DNA of 64,000 nucleotides from Candidatus Sacchlamyda saccharinae (GTDB lineage Bacteria; Chlamydiota; Chlamydiia; Chlamydiales; Rhabdochlamydiaceae). Under the pieces are notes generated by a model that saw only the letters and a list, made by a program, of their open reading frames with translations, made no database searches and was not told the DNA's origin. Position numbers and translations under genes: made by a program. The stretch lies in NCBI GenBank assembly GCA_030408505.1, contig JAUHQI010000004.1:620001-684000 (forward strand), given 5' to 3'. Shown piece by piece: positions 39,485 to 48,278 of this stretch (position 1 is the first letter of the stretch; each line of letters begins with the position of its first letter).

Positions 39485-41170
39485 ATGTCATGTGATTGTT
39501 GCGGGATTATCCCTCCATTTCTCCAAGAAAGCATCCGAGACCATGTGGCTGCAAACCCTTCGTTTTATGCAGAACTCTCTGCTGAAACTGAGCAAAGAGA
39601 GGGAGAGCCCCCCTATGACGAAAGAGAATATCTCGAGTATTGGCGTGTAAATGACGAATCAGATCACTCTGGTGCAGCAGCGGCGGCGGCCGGAGCCGGG
39701 GCTGGAAGACAAACCGCAAGTGATAGCAGTGATGACGACGATTCCTCTTCAGATGATGCAAGAGGAGTAGCAGCTGGCGGCGGGAGAAGGACCAGAGCAG
39801 CCCCTCCCGTATTGAGCGAGAGTTTGATTACACAACTTCAGCCTCCCTCATCTTGGCAATACACCGGCTGGGATGCAGCGGCCCAAAGAAGCACTGGAGC
39901 AGCATTCGTTGTTGCTGCTGCTGGAGCAGCTCCAGGAGCAGCTGTAAGTGCTCCAGCAGCAGCCGGAGGGGGAACAGTTGTTGCAGCTGCTTCTACTGCG
40001 ACAGCAATGGCAATATCTGCTACAAAAACAGCATTGTTATGTACAGGAGTCGTAGCATCAGCCGCTGCTGCTAAAACAGAAGGCGGGGTTTTTGAACAAG
40101 GGGCAGCAGCAGTTGCAGCATCAAAAAAATTTGCTCAAAGAACTGCACGCTTGCCCCAATTCTATTTTGCAATGGAAGATTTAGGTCCCTATTTTACAGG
40201 AGATCGCCCCCAACAGATTTTCATTAGCGACGCTTCAAGCAAAACTAATCATGGGGCAGATATTTGCAGTGAGTCTCCCTATCCTAGAACGCTTCAGGGA
40301 ATTCAAGACAGAGCAAATAACCCTTGTGCCATAAGGACATACCAAGCAATCGAACAATCCCTAGCGTTTCTTAATCAGCGTTTTAAAAGGAATTCCATAG
40401 ATGATGATGGGCAAATGGTGATCGCCTCTATTCATTACCCTCGTGAGGATGGTCATAGAAGGCTTTCCAATGCCTTTTGGACTCCAAGAAAACAACAAAT
40501 GCTCATTGGAGATGGAGATGGATTGATCCTGAATGAATTAGGGTTAGATTTTACTACGATCGCGCATGAAACATTCCATGGAATGACCCAACATGCCATA
40601 GGCCTAAGATACAGCGGCCAATCTGGAGCACTCGACGAGCATATCTCAGATGTCTTTGCAATTCTTGTCAAAAATAATACTCTTTGGGAAAACCCTAGCA
40701 CAAACATTACCGGTGATGGAATTTGGTATATTGGGGAAGATCTTGTTCGGCCAACATATGTGCGTAAGCTTGCACAAAAGTTTCCAGGTCAATTTTTTCA
40801 TGCTCTTCGCTCAATGAAAAACCCGGGAAGTGCGTATAACTTAGGGGCTCCGTTAACTGCGAGAACTCGTTTACCTGCGCAAGATCCCCAAGTATCTGAT
40901 ATGAGGCATTATGTGCGTACTACTGCAGATAATGGTGGCGTACATATAAATTCAGGCATTCCAAACAAAGCCTTTTATCTTTTTGCTACAACTGTAGGAA
41001 ATGAAGCTTTGAAAACAGCTGGAAAAATTTGGTATGCCACAATCACTTCCAAAAGACTCCAACCAACCGCTCAATTCATCGATTTTGCCAATGAAACACT
41101 CCGTCATGTGGAGCCCACTAATCTGGCTGCTCTTCGAAAAGCTTGGCGAGATGTCGGCATTACCGTGTAA
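39485..41170 (+). CDS. M4-family (protealysin-like) metalloprotease 1
   Basis: A 561-residue zinc protease. The N terminus (CGIIPPFLQESIRDHVA) is a short protealysin-like propeptide. The catalytic domain has HETFH (H361, E362, H365), then the third zinc ligand E385 in GALDEHISD exactly 20 residues later as in thermolysin, and H487 in NGGVHINSGI as the transition-state histidine. Residues about 65-220 are an insertion: an acidic Ser/Asp tract and Ala/Gly-rich hydrophobic stretches. There is no signal peptide, so export would be by a specialised system. Tandem paralogue of the next gene. Confidence 0.9.
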   Translation: MSCDCCGIIPPFLQESIRDHVAANPSFYAELSAETEQREGEPPYDEREYLEYWRVNDESDHSGAAAAAAGAGAGRQTASDSSDDDDSSSDDARGVAAGGGRRTRAAPPVLSESLITQLQPPSSWQYTGWDAAAQRSTGAAFVVAAAGAAPGAAVSAPAAAGGGTVVAAASTATAMAISATKTALLCTGVVASAAAAKTEGGVFEQGAAAVAASKKFAQRTARLPQFYFAMEDLGPYFTGDRPQQIFISDASSKTNHGADICSESPYPRTLQGIQDRANNPCAIRTYQAIEQSLAFLNQRFKRNSIDDDGQMVIASIHYPREDGHRRLSNAFWTPRKQQMLIGDGDGLILNELGLDFTTIAHETFHGMTQHAIGLRYSGQSGALDEHISDVFAILVKNNTLWENPSTNITGDGIWYIGEDLVRPTYVRKLAQKFPGQFFHALRSMKNPGSAYNLGAPLTARTRLPAQDPQVSDMRHYVRTTADNGGVHINSGIPNKAFYLFATTVGNEALKTAGKIWYATITSKRLQPTAQFIDFANETLRHVEPTNLAALRKAWRDVGITV

Positions 41171-41195
41171 AAATAAGTAAGCAAAGGATATATAA

Positions 41196-42959
41196 ATGTC
41201 ATGTCATAGTTGCGGGATTATCCCTCCATTTCTCCTGGTCAGCATACGCGACCACGTCGCTGCAAACCCCGAGTTTTACGAAGAACTCTCCCCTGACGAT
41301 ATTCCTGGTGTGAAAGAATGCACCTACGACAAAAAAAAATACTTCGAATTTTGGAACGCGTCTGTACCTATAGAATATAAACTGGCAAACCCTTTCAAAA
41401 CTGCTGAATTAGATGAGCAAGAATTTGTAGAAGTAACTGCTGATAGTTTTAAAGAAAAATCCAAACCCCATAAACCTGAACCATTCGAAGGAAAAAGAGA
41501 AGCACATGAAGATGAGCAGGTACGCTCAATAGGGGCCGCTGGAGCCGCTGCGGCATGTGCAGCAATACAGATAGAAAGTGATAGCGGTGATGACGATGAC
41601 GACGCCTCAGACGATGCAAGAAGAACAAGGGCCGCCCCTAAGGTATTGAGCGAGAGTTTGATTACACAGCTTCAAAGCCCCTCATGGTACAAAGGCACAG
41701 ATGCGGCAGCTCAAAGAGGGATAGGAGTCTCAGGCATGATAGGGGGAGCAGCAGCAGCAGTAGCAGCAACCGCAGGAGTGGTAGTAGCAGGAGGCGCCGC
41801 TGCAATGGCAGGTGGAGCGGCCGCAGCAGCCATTCCCATAGGTGGAGCGTTAGGAGGAGCTGTAGGAGCTGTAGGAATAGTAGGCACCCCTGCAACGTTG
41901 GGAGGAGCAGTTGGAGCAGGAGCTGTAAAAGTTGCAGCATCAAAAACAGCAGAAACTGCATGGGCCGCAACAAGCAACTTGAGTAAATACTACTTTGCAT
42001 CTGAGGACCTTAGGGCTTACTTTTCCGAAAAACACTGCCACCAAATATTTATCAGCGATGCTTCAAAAAAAACAACTAGGGCAAGTACCATCAGTGATGA
42101 AACCCCTCTTCCGAGGACGCTTGACGGTATTCAAGCCAGATCAAATGACCTTGCTGCTGAAAGAGCTTACCAAGCAATCGAACGCACGCTTAGCTTTCTT
42201 ATACAGCGTTATAATAGGGATTCAATTGATGGAAAAGGGCAGATCATCATTGCTTCTATCCACTATCCACCTGTAGAGGGTGCTGAATGGAGAATCGATA
42301 AACAGCAAATTGTGATGGATGATGGTGACCCTGGAGGAAAGATACGAAATCCTGCCAGCTTAGACCTCACTACAGTAGCCCATGAAACATTCCATGGAAT
42401 GACCCAACATACTATCGGTCTTGAAGGTTCCAGCCAACCCGGTGCTCTCGACGAACATATTTCGGATGTCTTTGCAATACTTGTCAAAAATAACGATCTT
42501 TGGGAACAACCTAGTTCAGGGATAACTGACGATCGAGTTTGGCTCATTGGTGAAGATTTATTCAAAGTGGAATATAAGCAAAAAATTCAAGGTAGCATTC
42601 CAGGCGGATTTGTCCATGCCCTGCGATCTTTAAAAAATCCCGGTACCGCTTTCAACTATGGCCTGTTTGGTAGAGATGAGCAAGTATCTCATATGAGGCA
42701 GTATGTGCATACAACAGACGATCACGGAGGCGTACATATAAACTCAGGGATTCCAAACAAAGCCTTTTATCTTTTTGCCACAAATGTAGGAAATAAAGCT
42801 TTGAAAACAGCTGGAAAGGTTTGGTATGCCACAATCACTTCTGGAAGTCTTCAATCAAACGCTCAATTTGTCGATTTTGCGAATGAAACGCTCCGTCATG
42901 TGAAACTTAAACACACAGAAGCTCTACAAACCGCTTGGGAAACTGTTGGCGTTTTATAA
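41196..42959 (+). CDS. M4-family (protealysin-like) metalloprotease 2
   Basis: A 587-residue paralogue of the previous protease. It has the same N-terminal CGIIPPFLLVSIRDHVA propeptide, zinc site HETFH (H396, E397, H400) with E420 twenty residues on, and NGGVHINSGIPNKAFYLF. Its Ala/Gly insertion (about 180-250) is a glycine-zipper-like double hydrophobic segment, reminiscent of the bilobed hydrophobic region of chlamydial Inc proteins. The catalytic halves are far more alike than the insertions. Its stop overlaps the presumed comEC start. Confidence 0.9.
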   Translation: MSCHSCGIIPPFLLVSIRDHVAANPEFYEELSPDDIPGVKECTYDKKKYFEFWNASVPIEYKLANPFKTAELDEQEFVEVTADSFKEKSKPHKPEPFEGKREAHEDEQVRSIGAAGAAAACAAIQIESDSGDDDDDASDDARRTRAAPKVLSESLITQLQSPSWYKGTDAAAQRGIGVSGMIGGAAAAVAATAGVVVAGGAAAMAGGAAAAAIPIGGALGGAVGAVGIVGTPATLGGAVGAGAVKVAASKTAETAWAATSNLSKYYFASEDLRAYFSEKHCHQIFISDASKKTTRASTISDETPLPRTLDGIQARSNDLAAERAYQAIERTLSFLIQRYNRDSIDGKGQIIIASIHYPPVEGAEWRIDKQQIVMDDGDPGGKIRNPASLDLTTVAHETFHGMTQHTIGLEGSSQPGALDEHISDVFAILVKNNDLWEQPSSGITDDRVWLIGEDLFKVEYKQKIQGSIPGGFVHALRSLKNPGTAFNYGLFGRDEQVSHMRQYVHTTDDHGGVHINSGIPNKAFYLFATNVGNKALKTAGKVWYATITSGSLQSNAQFVDFANETLRHVKLKHTEALQTAWETVGVL

Positions 42960-44346
42960 AGCTAAAACAGTACAACGATCGCCAGTGCTCTTTTGGGCAC
43001 TGTTTTTTCTCGTTGGGTGTAGTTTTTCTTTTTGCCCCCATTGGTCGCTAGCGTTTCCGCTGCTAGCTCTTTTGCTTTTATCGAAACGAAAGCTTCAGGG
43101 AATTGCGTTTGTGGCGATGGGGGTGCTCTATGTTTTGGCCAGGGGCCCCGTGCCAGAGGCGCTGGAGGGGCGGGGCATTTTTCAATTGGAAAAGATTCAG
43201 AGGAGTGCATCGCCTTTCGGCCAGTCGTTTGCTTTGAAGGGCAAGCTGATGGCCTTTGAGGGGCATTCTCACGTGCCCTGTGTCATTTTGCAGAAGAAGC
43301 TGCCGGCAGGGGCCCGGTGGATTGTGAAGGGGCGGTATGAGGATGGTGTACTCAAATGCTCCAAGGGGATGATTTGGCAAGAGCTCAAGAGCCATTCTCT
43401 TGTGAGGTGGCGGTTTGCGAGTAAAGAGCGGGTGCGGAGGTATTTTCACAAGCGTTTTTCTGGGCCTAAGGGCCATTTCTTTGCTTCGATTGCCACTGGT
43501 GACCCAGATGATCGCTTACTTGCGATGGAGTTTCGCAAAGTAGGTCTGGGACACATTCTGGCCATTTCAGGTTTTCATTTTGCACTCGTTGCTGGAATGC
43601 TCGGAGTCCTTTTACACACATTTTTTCCAAGGGCTGTGGCCTATGGAATACTTCTGGTACTGCTTGGAGGCTATTACGTGTTTTTGGGATTTTCCCCTTC
43701 TGTTTTGCGTGCCTTCTTGATGATTGGGCTATTTACTTTAGGGAAACTATTGAGAAGGCAGGTCGATGTATTCAATTTGCTTGGCATTGCTCTTTTATTT
43801 GAGCTGGCGCTCGATCCAAGGATTGCAATGGAAGCGGGTTTTCAGCTCTCCTTTTTTGCAACGCTTGGGATCCTATCTTTTTATCGACCGATACTGGGTA
43901 TTGTGGAAAGGGTTTTGCCAAAGTACAAATATTTTGAGCTGGAGCATTTGAGCCGGCTCAATCAGCACGGCTATTTGCTGTCCTCGTGGATCCGCAAGGG
44001 GGTGGCGCTGAATCTGGCGGTGCATTTGGTAACGATGCCGATCAGTCTCTATGTCTTTGGGTCCTTTCCTCTGCTCAGCTTGGGCTACAATCTAGTAATC
44101 CCCCCATTTTTAGCCCTCTCAATGGCGCTTATCCCCTTCGGTGTATTGTTGCCCCCACTGGGAGTTTTAAACGGAAAATTTACTGCTGGGCTGCTCAATA
44201 TCATTGGGAATCCCCCTGAGCTTTTGCACTTTCAAATTTTTTCTGGGGATATGCCCTTCTGGGTTGTGATGGCAATCGTTACCCTCCTGGGGGCCTATGG
44301 ATTGCAAAAAAGGCAGACAAGAGATATGATTATGGGTCTTTTCTAG
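42946..44346 (+). CDS. comEC: ComEC/Rec2-type DNA-uptake channel protein
   Basis: A 466-residue polytopic membrane protein. It has two N-terminal membrane helices, a soluble OB-like domain, and the competence domain with GLGHILAISGFHFALVAGML. It lacks the C-terminal metallo-beta-lactamase domain found in many ComECs. It would pass single-stranded DNA across the inner membrane. The original ATG seems lost: codon 9 is GTA where the fragment at 37330 has ATG. TTG 42946, overlapping the protease stop, is the best remaining start; GTG 42985 is another. tRNA-His follows after 1 nt. Confidence 0.88.
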   Translation: MAFYKAKTVQRSPVLFWALFFLVGCSFSFCPHWSLAFPLLALLLLSKRKLQGIAFVAMGVLYVLARGPVPEALEGRGIFQLEKIQRSASPFGQSFALKGKLMAFEGHSHVPCVILQKKLPAGARWIVKGRYEDGVLKCSKGMIWQELKSHSLVRWRFASKERVRRYFHKRFSGPKGHFFASIATGDPDDRLLAMEFRKVGLGHILAISGFHFALVAGMLGVLLHTFFPRAVAYGILLVLLGGYYVFLGFSPSVLRAFLMIGLFTLGKLLRRQVDVFNLLGIALLFELALDPRIAMEAGFQLSFFATLGILSFYRPILGIVERVLPKYKYFELEHLSRLNQHGYLLSSWIRKGVALNLAVHLVTMPISLYVFGSFPLLSLGYNLVIPPFLALSMALIPFGVLLPPLGVLNGKFTAGLLNIIGNPPELLHFQIFSGDMPFWVVMAIVTLLGAYGLQKRQTRDMIMGLF

Positions 44347-44347
44347 T

Positions 44348-44422
44348 GGCGGTCGTAGCTCAGTTGGTTAGAGCGTCGGATTGTGATTCCGAAGGTCGCG
44401 GGTTCGAGACCCGTCGATCGCC
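44348..44422 (+). tRNA. tRNA-His (GTG anticodon)
   Basis: A 75-nt tRNA with an encoded G at -1 (44348) opposite discriminator C73 (44422), the identity feature of tRNA-His. Acceptor GCGGTCG pairs with CGATCGC, the anticodon loop is TTGTGAT, and the T-arm is GGGTTCGAGACCC. It begins 1 nt after the comEC stop. The bases 44423-44553 after it hold nothing I recognise. Confidence 0.96.
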
Positions 44423-44553
44423 CTCTTTTCTCTAGGAAAGCTCTGATTGCACCCCGGATTTTCCCTCAAAACACCCCCTCACAACCCGCTGATTGTTAAT
44501 TGAATAGCCATATCGCCACTTATTTTAAAAAAATAGTTGAGTTTTTCAGGCAT

Positions 44554-44588
44554 TTGCCAATATACTGTGCGCATGATATAATGTGCAC
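44554..44588 (+). promoter_or_regulatory. Promoter with overlapping operator for the toxin-antitoxin locus
   Basis: TTGCCA (44554-44559), a 17-nt spacer and TATAAT (44577-44582) form a good sigma70 promoter. GTGCGCAT (44567-44574) and ATGTGCAC (44581-44588) are an inverted repeat with one mismatch around the -10 box, a position suited to repression by the antitoxin. Confidence 0.6.
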
Positions 44589-44600
44589 TATGGCTAGTTC

Positions 44601-44909
44601 ATAATAAATATTACGAAAGCGCCCGAATTTGATGAATGGCTCACAAATTTGCAGATAAAAGAACAAGCTCAGGTAGAGGCTCGACTTTACAGAATACAAG
44701 CTTTTAGCCACTTTGGAGATGTCAAACCTCTCCAGGGTTCTGAGTATCCTCTGTTTGAGCTAAGGTGAAAAAATGGTTGGCGCATTTATTTTTACAGAGA
44801 TGGTAAATCTAGCATAAGAATACTGTTGGGAGGGAAGAAAAATGACCAAAAAAAAGACATCAAAAAAGCAGGAATTCTGCTTAGAAGATATGCCAATCTT
44901 AAAAAGTAA
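44601..44909 (+). pseudogene. RelE/HigB-like (phage Gp49 type) toxin, inactivated
   Basis: The frame reads ITKAPEFDEWLTNLQIKEQA, then SHFGDVKPLQGSEYPLFELR, stop, KNGWRIYFYRDGKSSIRILL and ends at TAA 44907-44909. This is the order of the phage-derived Gp49-like/HigB toxin family. A TGA at 44766-44768 replaces one codon, and no ATG, GTG or TTG in frame precedes the first conserved residues (the frame is closed by TAG upstream). So the mRNA interferase is dead by two lesions. Confidence 0.8.
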
Positions 44910-45168
44910 AAAAAAAGCATCTGCAAAGCATAAGCCTAGTGATTTCTTCAAAGCTCATGATAAAGTTGCACAAGCACTTTTACAAAGCTTAGAAGACAAT
45001 GATGCCGGTGCATTTTTAGAAATCTTAGATGCCTATCTTAGAGTGAATCGAACTAAAACGGCAAAAGAGACCAACCTATCTCGCACAACCGTGCAACAAG
45101 CGCTTTCGAATAAGGGAAATCCCACCATTCGAACCATTGCCAAAATTGTTCATCAATCTGTAGCATAA
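44842..45168 (+). CDS. HTH antitoxin of a HigA-like addiction module
   Basis: This 108-residue protein has a basic N terminus and a C-terminal helix-turn-helix resembling the probable addiction module antidote family (AKETNLSRTTVQQALSNKG, then PTIRTIAKIVHQ). GGGAGGGAA precedes the ATG, and it overlaps the toxin pseudogene by 68 nt, so it was translated from the toxin transcript. The antitoxin is intact although the toxin is not. It may still repress the upstream promoter. Confidence 0.8.
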   Translation: MTKKKTSKKQEFCLEDMPILKSKKKASAKHKPSDFFKAHDKVAQALLQSLEDNDAGAFLEILDAYLRVNRTKTAKETNLSRTTVQQALSNKGNPTIRTIAKIVHQSVA

Positions 45169-45249
45169 AATGCTAAAACTCCAGTGAGCACATCTGCGTT
45201 TTATGGTACTGCCTAGATTTCTATGCTTATTCGTGGTATTTAAACGGGT

Positions 45250-46011
45250 ATGAACTCGCTTGTTGCTCTGCTGCTCGGTCTGATGCAAGGTCTCACGGAA
45301 TTTTTTCCTGTGAGCTCGTCTGCTCACTTGAAGCTCATGAAGATGGTTTTTGGGATCAATAAGGTCCCCGTTATCTTTGATCTGGCTTGTCATTTGGGAT
45401 CTCTTGGCGCTTTGGTTTGGTTTTTTAAAGGCGAAGTGATCCGGATTTTTAGGCGCGATCGGAAAAAACTGGTCTATTTGTTTGCGGCTTTGGTGCCGCT
45501 TGTACCGAGCTACTTTTTTTTGGGGCCATTGAGAGAGTTAGTCTCCAAGCCAGAGTTCTTGGGGCTATTTATGATGGGCTCCGGGGGCATTTTGTTTGCG
45601 GGACAAAAGATTCGGTTCAAGAAGGTGGGTGGTCCGCTGCGCGATGCCCTATTGATTGGGGCGATGCAGTCGACCGCTTTGGTTCCCGGTATTTCGAGGA
45701 GCGCATCGACGATTTCTGCAGCACAAGTTCTGGGATGGAAGCCCAAAGAAGCTGTCCGCTTTTCATTTTTGCTTGCGATCCCAACGATCATGGGGGGCAA
45801 CTTGCTTGAAGTTGCAAAGCTTTGGAAGAAGGGAAAAATTGCGAGTTTAGTAAACTGGCACTGCTTTTTGGGCTTTGCTGTTTCACTTTTTGTGGGTCTT
45901 TTGGTGATTCGCTTTGCAATCAAATGGCTAGAAAGGGGAAAATTAAAGGGCTTTGCTTGGTATTGCATCGCAGCTGGACTACTCGTAAATGTGTATTTAT
46001 ATTTGAAATGA
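45250..46011 (+). CDS. uppP: Undecaprenyl-diphosphatase
   Basis: A 253-residue UppP/BacA that regenerates undecaprenyl phosphate for peptidoglycan synthesis. LGLMQGLTEFFPVSSSAHL near the N terminus gives the (E/Q)xxxE and Ser-rich motif, and LVPGISRSASTISA carries the PGxSRS active-site loop. About seven membrane segments are seen. It overlaps ftsK by 4 nt (ATGA), so envelope lipid recycling and chromosome segregation genes are coupled here. Confidence 0.95.
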   Translation: MNSLVALLLGLMQGLTEFFPVSSSAHLKLMKMVFGINKVPVIFDLACHLGSLGALVWFFKGEVIRIFRRDRKKLVYLFAALVPLVPSYFFLGPLRELVSKPEFLGLFMMGSGGILFAGQKIRFKKVGGPLRDALLIGAMQSTALVPGISRSASTISAAQVLGWKPKEAVRFSFLLAIPTIMGGNLLEVAKLWKKGKIASLVNWHCFLGFAVSLFVGLLVIRFAIKWLERGKLKGFAWYCIAAGLLVNVYLYLK

Positions 46012-48272
46012 AAAAACAAGAGAAAAAGAAATCGTTTTTAGAAAGTCACCCAGAAGCAAAAGGGCTCTTTTTGCTGGGTATTGCCGCGTTGATGCTTTTG
46101 TCGCTCTTAAGTTTTCACCCGATGGCCCCAAGAGAAAATTGGCTGGGGCTGGTCGGTTTTAGCATTGCCTATGGGATGACTTATGTGATGGGTCTTGGCA
46201 GTTTTCTGCTGATGTTTTACCTAGGATTTTTAGGCTTTAAATTTTTGAGCCGAGGCTCGGTGCTACATATTAAGGCCAAGCATTTCTACTTCGGAACTTT
46301 TTTGGTCTCTTGCTGCATTCTATTTAATTTAATTGCCGAGGTAAAGGCGCCCTTTCCCGATATATTGATGCAGAAGGTGCCCGTTGAGACGATTGTCTTG
46401 CAACTCCCCTATCCGCAGATGCACATTCGGCACAATTTGGGTGGGGTTCCTCTCTATTATTTGTATCGCGATCTTCCGACGGTAAATCTGATGCATCTTT
46501 TGAGCAATGTGGGCATTGGGATTACTTTTTCCATTATTTCTCTGGTTTCCATGCTCCTCTTTACTGAAACCAAAGCCATCACTCTTTGGATGGGACTCAA
46601 GCGGTTTTGCAGTTGGGTAGTCACCTCATTAAAAGATATCGATCTCTCCAAGAAGCCACAGCCTCTGAAAGAGACGCCTTTGAACGAGGAAGTGGTTATG
46701 CCAGAGCCCATTTTTCGACCAGAGCCTATTAAACAGCCAAAGCCCAAAAAAGTGCGCAAGCTCCCAGCTGAGACGAAGCGGACGATCGCTATTCGCGCTC
46801 AAAGGGTGGTCAATGGCGATTTTGCCCATTTCAAGATTCCGCCCGCGCAACTATTGAAAAGCCCCAAAAAGGTGGATCTTTCCACGTTGAAGAGGGATTT
46901 GCGCCGTCAAGCTGAGCGGTTGGAAGAAACGCTCATGAGCTTTGGGATTGAAGCGAAGGTGGGCGATATCCATTGCGGTCCTACCATTACGTCTTTTGAG
47001 GTGCAGCCTTCGGTTGGGGTGAAGGTCCAAAAAATTAAGGCGCTGGAAAATGATATTGCGCTTAACTTACAGGCTCGCTCGATCCGGATCATCGCACCGA
47101 TCCCTGGAAAGGCAGCGGTCGGTATTGAGATTCCCTCGATCATCCAGCAAGAAGTGAGCTTTAAAGAGCTATTGATCGCCTATCAGCAAAAGAGGCAAAA
47201 GGCTCAGATCCCAATCCTCCTTGGCAAGACGGTAAGCGGTGAGCTAGTACTAAGCGATCTAGCCAAGATGCCCCACTGTATCATCGCAGGGGCTACAGGC
47301 TCTGGTAAATCGGTTTGTATCAACACAATTGTCCTCTCCATTGTGATGAATGCTCGGCCCGATGAAGTAAAACTTTTGATGATCGATCCAAAGAAGGTGG
47401 AGTTGACGGGTTATACCAATTTACCTCATATGATCGCTCCGGTGATCACCGAAGCACACGGCGCTTACGCAGCGCTAAGCTGGCTTGTGAAAGAGATGCA
47501 AAAGCGATATGACATCCTCAAGCAGATGGGACTGCGCAACATCCAATCATTTAATGGCCGCAAGAGGGATCTCAAATACGAAGAGACTTTGAACATTGAA
47601 ATACCTGAAACGATGCCCAAGTTTGTAGCGATCATCGATGAATTTGCCGATCTGATGATGGCCTCGAGCTCCGATTTAGAGACCCCAATTGCCCGGATCG
47701 CGCAAATGGCAAGAGCCGTTGGGATCCACTTAATTTTGGCCACGCAGCGCCCTTCGCGCGAAGTGATCACGGGACTGATCAAAGCCAACTTCCCCACTCG
47801 CATCTCATTTAAAGTCGCCTCGAGAATCAACTCGCAAATCATTTTGGATGAGACGGGAGCCGAAAACTTGCTCGGCAATGGAGACATGCTCTTCTTGCCT
47901 CCTGGCACCTCGAATCTCGTGCGCGCGCAAGGGTCGTACATCAGCGATGATGAGATCAACCAGGTGATCCGCTACGTCTGTGATCAAGCACCACCCAACT
48001 ACTTAATTCCCTCTTTTGATACGATGCCGAAAGAAGACCTAAGCATCCTGGCCGGTGTCGAGGACGAAAGCAAGGATCAGCTCTATGATGATGCGCTATC
48101 AACCGTTGTAGAAACGGGAACAGCATCCACCACCTTTTTGCAGCGGAAGCTCAAAATTGGTTATGCTAGAGCCGCATCGCTCATGGATGAGCTAGAAAGA
48201 AATGGAGTGATCGGACCACAAGAGGGGGCAAAACCTCGCAGGGTCTTACTGAACACTCCGAACGAGGACTAA
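46008..48272 (+). CDS. ftsK: DNA translocase FtsK
   Basis: A 754-residue FtsK/SpoIIIE. Four membrane helices lie in the first 200 residues (for example GLFLLGIAALMLLSLLSF). A short linker of Pro/Lys follows, then the RecA-like motor with Walker A GATGSGKSVCIN and Walker B VAIIDEFADLMM. The C-terminal gamma winged helix is ASTTFLQRKLKIGYARAASL, which reads DNA polarity signals. ATG 46008 is chosen over upstream in-frame codons inside uppP. It moves chromosome DNA at the septum. Confidence 0.95.
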   Translation: MKKQEKKKSFLESHPEAKGLFLLGIAALMLLSLLSFHPMAPRENWLGLVGFSIAYGMTYVMGLGSFLLMFYLGFLGFKFLSRGSVLHIKAKHFYFGTFLVSCCILFNLIAEVKAPFPDILMQKVPVETIVLQLPYPQMHIRHNLGGVPLYYLYRDLPTVNLMHLLSNVGIGITFSIISLVSMLLFTETKAITLWMGLKRFCSWVVTSLKDIDLSKKPQPLKETPLNEEVVMPEPIFRPEPIKQPKPKKVRKLPAETKRTIAIRAQRVVNGDFAHFKIPPAQLLKSPKKVDLSTLKRDLRRQAERLEETLMSFGIEAKVGDIHCGPTITSFEVQPSVGVKVQKIKALENDIALNLQARSIRIIAPIPGKAAVGIEIPSIIQQEVSFKELLIAYQQKRQKAQIPILLGKTVSGELVLSDLAKMPHCIIAGATGSGKSVCINTIVLSIVMNARPDEVKLLMIDPKKVELTGYTNLPHMIAPVITEAHGAYAALSWLVKEMQKRYDILKQMGLRNIQSFNGRKRDLKYEETLNIEIPETMPKFVAIIDEFADLMMASSSDLETPIARIAQMARAVGIHLILATQRPSREVITGLIKANFPTRISFKVASRINSQIILDETGAENLLGNGDMLFLPPGTSNLVRAQGSYISDDEINQVIRYVCDQAPPNYLIPSFDTMPKEDLSILAGVEDESKDQLYDDALSTVVETGTASTTFLQRKLKIGYARAASLMDELERNGVIGPQEGAKPRRVLLNTPNED

Positions 48273-48278
48273 GGGCCT

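Noticed and set aside
39680-42000. GCA/GCT-rich stretches considered as microsatellites
   Set aside because: They are in frame in both proteases and encode Ala/Gly segments with mixed codons, so they are protein features and not plain DNA repeats.
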